NCBI GenBank assembly: GCA_038046265.1
Contig: JBBSWN010000027.1
Coordinates: forward strand, 1-29,292
Direction of reading: 5' to 3'
Source: JAGWAC01 sp038046265
Lineage (GTDB): Archaea > Nanobdellota > Nanobdellia > SCGC-AAA011-G17 > JACPIM01
DNA length: 29,292 bases
Shown: positions 23,924 to 29,292 of the stretch, in pieces
Layout of the letters: every line of letters starts with the position of its first letter
Position numbering within the stretch: the first letter of the stretch is position 1
The notes under the pieces: model-generated
Database searches by the model: none
The model's input: only the letters and a program-made list of their open reading frames with translations
What the model was told of the DNA's origin: nothing
Made by a program: the position numbers and the translations under genes

Positions 23924-23995
23924 TATTACTCCCTTTAAATGATCTTGAGTTATTATACAGAAGTAGTATTTAAGGATTATTGTTGCTTATTTTTA

Positions 23996-24595
23996 TCATT
24001 CTTCGATAAATTTTTCCAGTTTAATAGGCATTTCATCATCTGATTTAATAAGGCCTTTTGACCTTAAAAATTCTTTTGCAAATATCCAGAAAAACAACCC
24101 AAGGCTTTTCTTGCCTTTGTTGTTGCAAGGAATTACTAAGTCAACAAAATTAGATTCATTATTTGTGTCACATAATGCAATAACTGGAATACCTATTTTA
24201 ATAGCATCAAGAACAGCGTTTCTGTCTGGCCAAGGGTCTGTAACCAAAAGAACTTTAGCTTCTATAAAAGCATCCAAGTTTGGGTTAGTCATTATTCCTG
24301 GCGGGTATCTGCCGGCAAAGCATCTAATTCCTGTTGCTTTTGCAAATAATTTTACAGCATCAATTCCATTTTCCCTTCTTCCAACAATAAGAATGTCTTC
24401 TTTATTAAAATTGCACAAGAATTTTATGGCTGTATTCATTCTTTCATCTATTTTCTGGACATTTAAAACAGCCAGACCATCTGGCCTTATTCTATAGATA
24501 AACTGCTCCATGTATTTTGTCCTGAATTTTGTACCTATATGAACTCCTACTTTTAGGTAAGTGTCTAATGGTACAAGAAATTGCTGTTCTGCCAT
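23996..24595 (-). CDS. rps2: Small ribosomal subunit protein uS2
   Basis: 199 aa, normal for archaeal uS2. Diagnostic parts: YLKVGVHIGTKFRTKYMEQFIYRIRPDGLAVLNVQKIDERM at the start, FAGRYPPGIMTNPNLDAFIEAKVLLVTDPWPDRNAVLDA in the middle and IGIPVIALCDTNN, all signature uS2 segments (only short pieces are needed: VGVHIGTK, PGIMTNP, VTDPWPD, PVIALCDTN). It binds the 30S head-body junction. In many archaea it sits with enolase or RNA polymerase genes; here it is alone, 87 bp beyond the protease gene. TATA-like 'tttaaatat' upstream. Confidence 0.96.
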   Translation of the reverse strand: MAEQQFLVPLDTYLKVGVHIGTKFRTKYMEQFIYRIRPDGLAVLNVQKIDERMNTAIKFLCNFNKEDILIVGRRENGIDAVKLFAKATGIRCFAGRYPPGIMTNPNLDAFIEAKVLLVTDPWPDRNAVLDAIKIGIPVIALCDTNNESNFVDLVIPCNNKGKKSLGLFFWIFAKEFLRSKGLIKSDDEMPIKLEKFIEE

Positions 24596-24686
24596 ATGTT
24601 TTTTTGATAAATATTGTATATTTAAAGGTATCTAAATAATTGGCAATAGATAAAATAATTTTACTACTTTTCTTAGAGAGAAAGAC

Positions 24687-25262
24687 CTAAAGATAAGGCA
24701 GAATAAATAGTGAAAAAGCCACCATTACTAAAGCAAAATAAAGCTTCTTATTGCCTTTAACTATTTTTTCACCGTCAAAAGGAAATATTGGAATTAGGTT
24801 GAACAAAGCAAGCCAGGAATTTATTGAAAAGCCAAATGAAAAAAACTTTTGAAGAGAAACTAGTTGAAGGAAGTTATTAGACAGCAGGAAAATAATGGCA
24901 AGAAGAATATTTGTTATTGGACCAGCTGCTGCTATTAAAGCATATTTTTTTCTGTCTACAAAGCCATTTATTATTACACCGCCGGGAGCTGCAAAAATAA
25001 AACCAAAAAAAGAACTGACAACTGCAATTAACAGCATTTTGTTGTCTGCCCTGAATTCTGCAAAACACCTATATTTCTGGGCAAAGTACTTATGAGCTAG
25101 CTCATGAATCAAAAAACCAAGGCCAACTGTAAAAATTGAGATTATGAAGTTTAAGAAAAAAGAAGAGAAGTTTCTAGTCAATAAAATGGCAAATGCCAAT
25201 GAAATAGCAAACCAGGCTTTTAATATGTCCTGCTTTTCAATTGAAGAAAATCTTAAATTCAT
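24687..25262 (-). CDS. Site-2-protease-type membrane metalloprotease (M50)
   Basis: 191 aa with five to six membrane helices. HELAH at residues 53-57 (LIHELAHKYFAQ) is the zinc site and NLIPIFPFDGEKI near 155-167 supplies the third ligand (Asp of the DG motif), the pattern of intramembrane M50 proteases. GAPGGVIINGF-like loop is seen as AAPGGVIINGF between them. Substrates unknown. The gene is divergent from DUF2203 across 76 bp. Confidence 0.85.
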   Translation of the reverse strand: MNLRFSSIEKQDILKAWFAISLAFAILLTRNFSSFFLNFIISIFTVGLGFLIHELAHKYFAQKYRCFAEFRADNKMLLIAVVSSFFGFIFAAPGGVIINGFVDRKKYALIAAAGPITNILLAIIFLLSNNFLQLVSLQKFFSFGFSINSWLALFNLIPIFPFDGEKIVKGNKKLYFALVMVAFSLFILPYL

Positions 25263-25306
25263 TAAATTAACTATAGTTTTGTTTTTTTTAAATGTTTTTA
25301 AGAAGG

Positions 25307-25317
25307 TTTATATAAAG
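25307..25317 (+). promoter_or_regulatory. TATA box of the DUF2203 gene
   Basis: TTTATATAAAG has its centre 27 bases before the ATG at 25339, predicting a leaderless mRNA and supporting that start over in-frame ATGs further upstream that would overlap the protease gene. Confidence 0.65.
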
Positions 25318-25338
25318 AGAACTATTTCTGATTATGAA

Positions 25339-25758
25339 ATGAAAAAGTATTTTACTTTAGATCAGGCAAAAGATTCTTTAAAAGATATAAAGAAGTTAAT
25401 TCAGGAGCTAAAAAATTTAAAGGATTCTTTGGATCTTTTTAATTCTATCAACATAGAGTATTCTGATGATTATAACGGAAATTTTGATGAATTAAACTTT
25501 ACAAAAATAAACAAGGATTTTCACAAGATGTCATATGATTTTTTCTGCAAAATTGAGGAAATTGAGAAAACTGGATGTTTGTTAAAAGACATTAACGAAG
25601 GATTAATTGATTTTTACTGTTTATATGAAGGAAGGGAAATTTTACTTTGCTGGAAAGAGGGAGAGGAAGATATTGAGTATTGGCATGAGATTGAAGATGG
25701 GTTTAGAGGGAGAAAACCAATTAATCTTTTAGTTAAAGAGAAGAATAAGCAAATTTAA
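25339..25758 (+). CDS. DUF2203 family protein
   Basis: 139 aa beginning MKKYFTLDQAKDSL. The family end is very clear: NEGLIDFYCLYEGREILLCWKEG and YWHEIEDGFRGRKPI (key pieces: IDFYCLYEGRE, LCWKEGE, YWHEIEDGF). DUF2203 proteins are small, cytosolic, widely found and uncharacterised. The start is fixed by the TATA box 27 bases upstream. A longer reading from 25144 would run antisense through the protease gene and is rejected. Confidence 0.85.
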   Translation: MKKYFTLDQAKDSLKDIKKLIQELKNLKDSLDLFNSINIEYSDDYNGNFDELNFTKINKDFHKMSYDFFCKIEEIEKTGCLLKDINEGLIDFYCLYEGREILLCWKEGEEDIEYWHEIEDGFRGRKPINLLVKEKNKQI

Positions 25759-25768
25759 AATAAAAAAA

Positions 25769-26467
25769 TTAAGAAGTAATATCTCCAGTATCACCAAGCC
25801 TAATATCACTAAAATTTACATCTAATTCATACTTTTTAAGCCTGTCATTTAAAACCAAATAATCTTCAACACCAGCATCAAAACTAATTCCTTCCAATCC
25901 AACACTTCTTGCAATTTCAACATATTCTGGAACATTGTCAATAAATAAAGTTGTTCTTGGATTTAGTCTTCCTTTTTTACAAACTACGCTGAAAAATTCA
26001 GGATGTATTTTTGAAATACCTAATTCACAAGACAAGAAAACCAAATCTTTTTCAAATGGCAAATATCTTTTTTTTGCTCTGTTAATTGCAGCCAAAGGTT
26101 TTATTATATTTGAAGCAACACCCAGTCTTTTTCCTTTTCTTATTAAACCATAAACAATATGTAACGCTTCTTCATCAAATTCACTTAAATGATCAGATTC
26201 AACACCCAATTCCATCCATAATAATCTGTCAATTGGTTTTTCTATTCTTGGCTTTACTAATTTAGCAAATTTCTCCCAGAATTGAGTTTCATCTACATGA
26301 CCTTCTGTGAATCCTTTTAAGGCTTCTTTCATGGCTGTTTTTACAGAATCTAGATCCAAATCTAAGCCATAGTCGTCTTTGAATTTTTTAGCTATTTCTT
26401 TTTCTGCTGGCCCAGAATTTCTGCTTAATACATTACCATGATCAAACAAGATTGTTTCTATTGTCAT
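25769..26467 (-). CDS. HAD-superfamily hydrolase
   Basis: 232 aa from ATG 26467, one base after the upstream stop; a TTG at 26476 is also in frame. HAD motifs: FDHGNVL (Asp9 nucleophile; the second Asp is replaced by Gly as in the YihX-like 'FDLGNV' group), VASNI (motif II), ISKIHPEFF with Lys (motif III), FIDNVPEYV (motif IV). It probably removes phosphate from a small metabolite. It is second in an operon with the Nudix-like gene. Confidence 0.85.
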   Translation of the reverse strand: MTIETILFDHGNVLSRNSGPAEKEIAKKFKDDYGLDLDLDSVKTAMKEALKGFTEGHVDETQFWEKFAKLVKPRIEKPIDRLLWMELGVESDHLSEFDEEALHIVYGLIRKGKRLGVASNIIKPLAAINRAKKRYLPFEKDLVFLSCELGISKIHPEFFSVVCKKGRLNPRTTLFIDNVPEYVEIARSVGLEGISFDAGVEDYLVLNDRLKKYELDVNFSDIRLGDTGDITS

Positions 26468-26468
26468 T

Positions 26469-27356
26469 TTAGTCAATTGAGCCTATAGAGACCAATAACT
26501 GTTCTGCTGCTAAAAAACCTTTTAATCTGTTTCTTGTTGCCACACCAAGTTTCTCCTCTTCAGATTCAGCATGAAGATGTTCTTCAACAAAGTCTTCAAG
26601 TGTTTCAAGAGGTACAGCATAAAACTCTGTGTGTTCTTTTGGATTTGGAGGAACTAACAAAGAATGATTTTTCTTATCTGTTCTTTTGCTTCTTTTTAAT
26701 ACAGATGGGTCTTCTAATCTTAATACAAAGTCAGCTGCAGCACTATTCCAATATTTTGTCCAAACTAAGGCAAACATGGTCATTGCAGGAGTAGTTGTGT
26801 CAATGTCTCCATTAATAGGAATGTAAATTTCCTCTTGAGCTTCTCTTCTTAGTGTTACTTCAAGTGGATCTTTTTTTTCTAGATCTGCTTTTTTAATCAA
26901 ACCTTGAGGTATTACTTCAACTCTTCCGCCAACAGAAGCCATATGAGGTGCTCTTTTACAAAATAAGAAATATTGTGTGCATTCTGCTTTTAGAACAGTA
27001 ACTGCACCGGATCCTAAAAGATTAATTTGAAAATTTGGAGATTGGCCTAATCTTGTTCCCATAAGATACCTATATTTAGAATCAAATAATGGCACTGTAA
27101 GTTTTCTACCATCATCTTGGACTTCTTGTATATTTATTCCTAGAACATCCCCATCAGTCATTTCTTTAATTTTATTTAATCTTCTTTTTGCTTGCTCTGT
27201 TTCCCATACTAACTTAACATAGCTTTCTACTTCTTCTGGAACTTGTGGATGATAACCAAGAACTAAAGAAACGTCTCTTGGTTTAGTCAAAAAATCATGA
27301 ACTGTTACATAATCTAAACCTTTTGATAATTTATCTATTAATACTACATTTACCAT
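26469..27356 (-). CDS. Nudix-hydrolase-like protein
   Basis: 295 aa. The Nudix box appears as GGRVEVIPQG, a 15-residue insertion, then LRREAQEEIYI, matching the REXXEE core that binds metal and pyrophosphate, with the GG loop before it. About 120 residues precede it (DVSLVLGYHPQVPEEVESY, PLFDSKYRYLMG), and a C-terminal region follows. The layout recalls plant-type Nudix 9-like proteins more than short MutT enzymes. Substrate unknown. GGAGG lies seven bases before the ATG. The HAD gene follows after one base (TAA-A-ATG), so the two may act on the same nucleotide-linked compound. Confidence 0.75.
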   Translation of the reverse strand: MVNVVLIDKLSKGLDYVTVHDFLTKPRDVSLVLGYHPQVPEEVESYVKLVWETEQAKRRLNKIKEMTDGDVLGINIQEVQDDGRKLTVPLFDSKYRYLMGTRLGQSPNFQINLLGSGAVTVLKAECTQYFLFCKRAPHMASVGGRVEVIPQGLIKKADLEKKDPLEVTLRREAQEEIYIPINGDIDTTTPAMTMFALVWTKYWNSAAADFVLRLEDPSVLKRSKRTDKKNHSLLVPPNPKEHTEFYAVPLETLEDFVEEHLHAESEEEKLGVATRNRLKGFLAAEQLLVSIGSID

Positions 27357-27488
27357 TTTTAACCTCCAAAAATAAAGTCATAATTTTCTTTCTCTTTAAA
27401 TAGGTTATTAATTACTTAAGTAAAGTAAATATTAAAAAGAATGTGTTTTGGAAAAAAGCTTAAATATTAGGAAAATAGACAAATATTA

Positions 27489-27782
27489 ATGAATAAAAAC
27501 CATATTTTTGTATCTGGATTTATTTCTTTGCTTGTTTTTTTATTTTTCTTAATAAGCAATTTTCCTTTTTGGTTTTCTTTGGCTTTGGCTATTGTTGTAT
27601 TCATTGTTTTTATTTTAGGTTTAGAGATTTTAAGTTCCAAAAATAAGGAAAAGATGAAATATGCAAAACAAACACAAGCTAAAGTTTTGGAAAATGCATT
27701 TATGAGAGGACAAAAAGGGGCATTTAAAGGATATGGGTTTAACAAGCAGAACAAAAGCTGGGTTTTAAAGAACAAGAAATAA
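27489..27782 (+). CDS. Small two-helix membrane protein, 97 aa
   Basis: Two membrane helices (FISLLVFLFFLISNFPFWFSL and LAIVVFIVFILGLEIL) and a basic cytosolic tail (KNKEKMKYAKQTQAK). Preceded by a TATA-like 'cttaaatatt' about 28 bases before the ATG. No family recognised. The start of the toxin-antitoxin region lies just downstream. Confidence 0.6.
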   Translation: MNKNHIFVSGFISLLVFLFFLISNFPFWFSLALAIVVFIVFILGLEILSSKNKEKMKYAKQTQAKVLENAFMRGQKGAFKGYGFNKQNKSWVLKNKK

Positions 27783-27834
27783 CTTTTCTATTTATCTTTA
27801 AATTGTTAGGTGGCACATCAGAATTTGATATAAT

Positions 27835-27872
27835 GTCCCCGTGGTAGAGCAGAACAAAAGTGTTCGAATCCC
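27835..27872 (+). repeat. tRNA-like repeat, copy A
   Basis: Begins GTCCCCGTGGTAGAGCAG, like a tRNA D arm, and ends GTTCGAATCCC, like a T arm, but with no anticodon arm or acceptor pairing between or around them. GAACA and TGTTC in the middle can pair as a 5-bp hairpin. Nearly identical to copy B at 28480-28518. Not a functional tRNA. Confidence 0.7.
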
Positions 27873-27899
27873 TAAGATTTGAAGAATAGAGCCCTAAAA

Positions 27900-28145
27900 T
27901 TATTGTTCATCCTTGTGATATAAATCCAAAAAAATAATCTTATTTTCTTCTTTTAGGTAAGCGTAAGACAAACGAAAAGGTTCAACATACAATTCCCTAG
28001 TTCCTTTTCTTGCATACATCATTGGTTTTCCCATTTCGGGATTTTCAATAATCTTAGCAACTTTCTTATAGATTTTTTCTTTCTGGCCAGAATCTTTAAT
28101 TTTAGAAATAATTTTCTTAAAGTTATCATTATATTCTATAATCAA
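27900..28145 (-). CDS. RelE/ParE-type toxin
   Basis: 81 aa. The RelE fold is recognisable from the helix pair (NFKKIISKIKDSGQKEKIYKKVAKIIENP) and the strand run GKPMMYARKGTRELYVEPFRLSY and IIFLDLYHKDEQ, with the basic and Tyr/His residues used for mRNA cleavage (Arg, Tyr and the C-terminal His). The start is TTG at 28145, with GGTGAT just upstream overlapping the antitoxin's stop codon, so toxin synthesis depends on antitoxin translation. Partner of the AbrB-type antitoxin at 28150-28416. Confidence 0.85.
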   Translation of the reverse strand: MIIEYNDNFKKIISKIKDSGQKEKIYKKVAKIIENPEMGKPMMYARKGTRELYVEPFRLSYAYLKEENKIIFLDLYHKDEQ

Positions 28146-28149
28146 AATA

Positions 28150-28416
28150 TCACCAGCTCTTTAACTCTTCTAAAAATTCCTCAGTGCTTTTCGTTTTAAA
28201 TTCTCCCCTTTCGTACTTTTTCCAAGCTTCTTCTGTTCTTTTAGCAAACTCTAAATCTTCTTTCATTTTTTTATCTAAATCAGTTGCTTTCTTTATAACT
28301 AATTGATTATCATTTTTAATAATCATTAGGGTTTCTCCTTCCTTAATGTTTTTTCTTAATTCAGATGGTATAACCACTTGTCCTTTTGAACTCATTTTTG
28401 TAAGTGCAATTTCCAT
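28150..28416 (-). CDS. AbrB/MazE-type antitoxin
   Basis: 88 aa. The N-terminal swapped-hairpin domain is typical: LTKMSSKGQVVIPSELRKNI, then TLMIIKNDNQLVIKKATD. The C-terminal half is charged and helical (EDLEFAKRTEEAWKKYERGE), which would wrap the toxin. GGTGAT four bases before the ATG is a strong ribosome site. The gene lies first in the leftward pair, four bases ahead of the RelE toxin, and likely binds the palindrome at 28426-28445 in its own promoter. Confidence 0.9.
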   Translation of the reverse strand: MEIALTKMSSKGQVVIPSELRKNIKEGETLMIIKNDNQLVIKKATDLDKKMKEDLEFAKRTEEAWKKYERGEFKTKSTEEFLEELKSW

Positions 28417-28425
28417 TTTATCACC

Positions 28426-28445
28426 AAGTAAGACGCGTCTTACTT
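28426..28445 (-). promoter_or_regulatory. Perfect 20-bp palindromic operator
   Basis: AAGTAAGACG followed by its exact inverse CGTCTTACTT lies between a TATA-like stretch (28445-28456, reading leftward) and the AbrB antitoxin ATG. Position and symmetry fit an operator for the antitoxin or toxin-antitoxin complex. Confidence 0.75.
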
Positions 28446-28479
28446 AATATATAATACTTTCTATTTTTAGAATATAAAA

Positions 28480-28518
28480 GTCCCCGCCGGCAGAGCAGGA
28501 CAAAAGCGTTCGAATCCC
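28480..28518 (+). repeat. tRNA-like repeat, copy B
   Basis: Begins GTCCCCGCCGGCAGAGCAG and ends GCGTTCGAATCCC. It matches copy A at about 34 of 38 positions with one extra base. A TATA-like 'aatataaaa' immediately before it (28471-28479) and another near 28445-28456 could allow transcription. It has D-arm and T-arm motifs without an anticodon arm. Confidence 0.7.
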
Positions 28519-28558
28519 ACTAACTTACTGAAGAGGCAAAATAAAAACATTTAAATAT

Positions 28559-28577
28559 CTAAACGTATTAAACGTAA
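28559..28577 (+). promoter_or_regulatory. Tandem operator of VapB-type antitoxin
   Basis: TAAACGTA occurs twice (28560-28567 and 28569-28576), nine bases apart, between a TATA-like ATTTAAATATC (28549-28559) and the ATG at 28585. Closely spaced direct repeats are usual operators for ribbon-helix-helix antitoxins. Confidence 0.5.
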
Positions 28578-28584
28578 TATAAAT

Positions 28585-28803
28585 ATGGTAAGTATAACAT
28601 TATCAGTTCCAGAAGAACTAAAGAAAGAAATGGACAAATTCCAAGACATAAACTGGAGTGCTGTAGCCAGAGAAGCGATAAAAAATAAAGTAACTTTGTT
28701 AAAAAAGTTCAAAGAATTTACTAAAGATAGCATTTTAACAGAAAAAGATGCTTTGGAATTGGGAAGAAAAGTAAATAAATCATTATCCAAGCAATATAAT
28801 TAA
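28585..28803 (+). CDS. vapB: VapB-type ribbon-helix-helix antitoxin
   Basis: 72 aa. VSITLSVPEELKKEMDKFQDINWSAVAREAI shows a strand, then two helices (key parts: ITLSVPEELK, NWSAVAREAI), the archaeal VapB RHH pattern. The C-terminal half (DALELGRKVNKSLSKQY) is the usual toxin-binding tail. It precedes the PIN toxin by three bases. The tandem TAAACGTA sites upstream are likely its operator. Confidence 0.88.
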   Translation: MVSITLSVPEELKKEMDKFQDINWSAVAREAIKNKVTLLKKFKEFTKDSILTEKDALELGRKVNKSLSKQYN

Positions 28804-28806
28804 AAA

Positions 28807-29208
28807 ATGGACTTAATTATAGATGCTAATGTTCTTTTTGCAGCGCTTATTAAAGATAGCACAAGTGTAGACTTAATATTTTCAGATAATATTCGTTTAT
28901 TTGCTCCTGAATTTTTATTGCTTGAATTTAAAAAACATAAGGAAGAAATATTAAATAAAACAAAAAGAACTGAAAAGGAATTTAATGAGATTTTTACAAT
29001 ACTTGAAAGTTTAATTACATTAATACCAAAGGAAGATTTTCAGGAATTTATGAAAAAAGCTAAAGACATTTCTCCTGATGAAGATGATATACATTATTTT
29101 GCATTAGCTTTAAAATTAAATCTTCCAATTTGGTCTAATGATAAAAAACTAAAAGAACAAAATTTAGTAAAAATTTATTCTACAGAAGAAATAAATAGCC
29201 TTAATTAA
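28807..29208 (+). CDS. vapC: VapC-type PIN-domain ribonuclease toxin
   Basis: 133 aa. The acidic PIN residues are in place: Asp6 in LIIDANVLFAAL, Glu in LLLEFKKHKEE, and Asp pairs in DISPDEDDIHYFALAL and IWSNDKKL. The toxin probably cleaves tRNA or rRNA and is held inactive by the preceding VapB. Start ATG is three bases after the antitoxin stop. Confidence 0.9.
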   Translation: MDLIIDANVLFAALIKDSTSVDLIFSDNIRLFAPEFLLLEFKKHKEEILNKTKRTEKEFNEIFTILESLITLIPKEDFQEFMKKAKDISPDEDDIHYFALALKLNLPIWSNDKKLKEQNLVKIYSTEEINSLN

Positions 29209-29227
29209 TTAAGCGGAAAAAATGTAA

Positions 29228-29292
29228 TTAGAATCCTAAATCTTCTCTTGTATATTTTCTGCCTTCAGCTATGTTTTTTTCAAATTCTAATA
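29228..29292 (-). CDS. C-terminal end of a possible third antitoxin (partial)
   Basis: On the minus strand an open frame enters from the window edge and ends at TAA 29228-29230. The visible 20 codons read like the tail of a small antitoxin: EFEKNIAEGRKYTREDLGF, similar to the 'EGRxYTREDL' ends of RelB/RHH-type proteins that contact a toxin. Convergent with the VapC gene, 19 bp apart. Only the tail is seen, so identity is tentative. Confidence 0.5.
   Translation of the reverse strand, partial: LEFEKNIAEGRKYTREDLGF

Noticed and set aside
25144..25338. Longer N-terminus for the DUF2203 gene
   Set aside because: Would run antisense through the start of the M50 protease gene; the TATA box 27 bases before ATG 25339 and the family's usual start argue against it.
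27835..27872. Functional tRNA gene
   Set aside because: D-arm-like and T-arm-like motifs are present but there is no anticodon arm and no acceptor stem pairing in the flanks; same for 28480-28518.

Overview
The window looks like a piece of a small, AT-rich archaeal genome, most likely a DPANN lineage of the Woesearchaeota/Pacearchaeota kind. Archaeal markers are the archaeal-type ribosomal protein uS2 (23996-24595), the RNase P subunit Rpr2/Rpp21 (18280-18567), a TrmB-family regulator (15903-16703), an archaeal 5S rRNA (16951-17064) and a tRNA-Glu gene with an apparent bulge-helix-bulge intron (13053-13168). TATA boxes commonly sit about 27 bases before starts, giving leaderless or near-leaderless genes. 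A second class of genes uses clear Shine-Dalgarno sites (GGAGG, GGTGAT, GAGGTG). Placement below archaeon is inference; no 16S rRNA is present.

Layout. 1-860 is the C-terminal part of a radical SAM protein. 861-1998 holds a patch of degenerate repeats followed by a homing-type endonuclease with NUMOD3 motifs and a Vsr-like nuclease domain. 2039-3200 has three small genes of unknown role. 3248-7644 is a tight five-gene operon: nucleotidyltransferase, small protein, alkaline-phosphatase-superfamily enzyme, DUF362 protein with a Cys cluster, and pentapeptide-repeat protein. 7641-10438 runs leftward with a Cys-rich anchored protein, a PMT-like membrane glycosyltransferase and a GT2 glycosyltransferase, suggesting surface glycan synthesis. 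10512-12974 holds membrane and unknown proteins.

13022-17078 is the RNA-rich middle: tRNA-Glu(CTC) with an intron in the D arm, a DEAD-box helicase, a 139-bp inverted-repeat element with matching 7-bp flanks (MITE-like), a secreted DUF5667 coiled-coil protein, TrmB and 5S rRNA. 17157-25758 carries an ACT-domain protein, a zinc-ribbon protein, RNase P Rpr2, a SprT-like metalloprotease, a two-gene ABC exporter, a small membrane protein, a 56-residue ligase-type OB domain not attached to any ligase, DUF192, a membrane/coiled-coil pair, uS2, a site-2-type protease and DUF2203.

25769-29292 is accessory in character. A Nudix-HAD operon is followed by a toxin-antitoxin cluster: RelE/AbrB, VapBC, and the tail of a third possible antitoxin at the edge. 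Two near-identical 38-39-bp tRNA-like fragments bracket the RelE/AbrB pair.

The most interesting signals are the tRNA intron that shares a compensated hairpin repeat with the tRNA's own 5' flank, the MITE-like element, the tRNA-like repeats around the toxin-antitoxin pair, the free-standing ligase OB domain, and the undescribed operon at 3248-7644.
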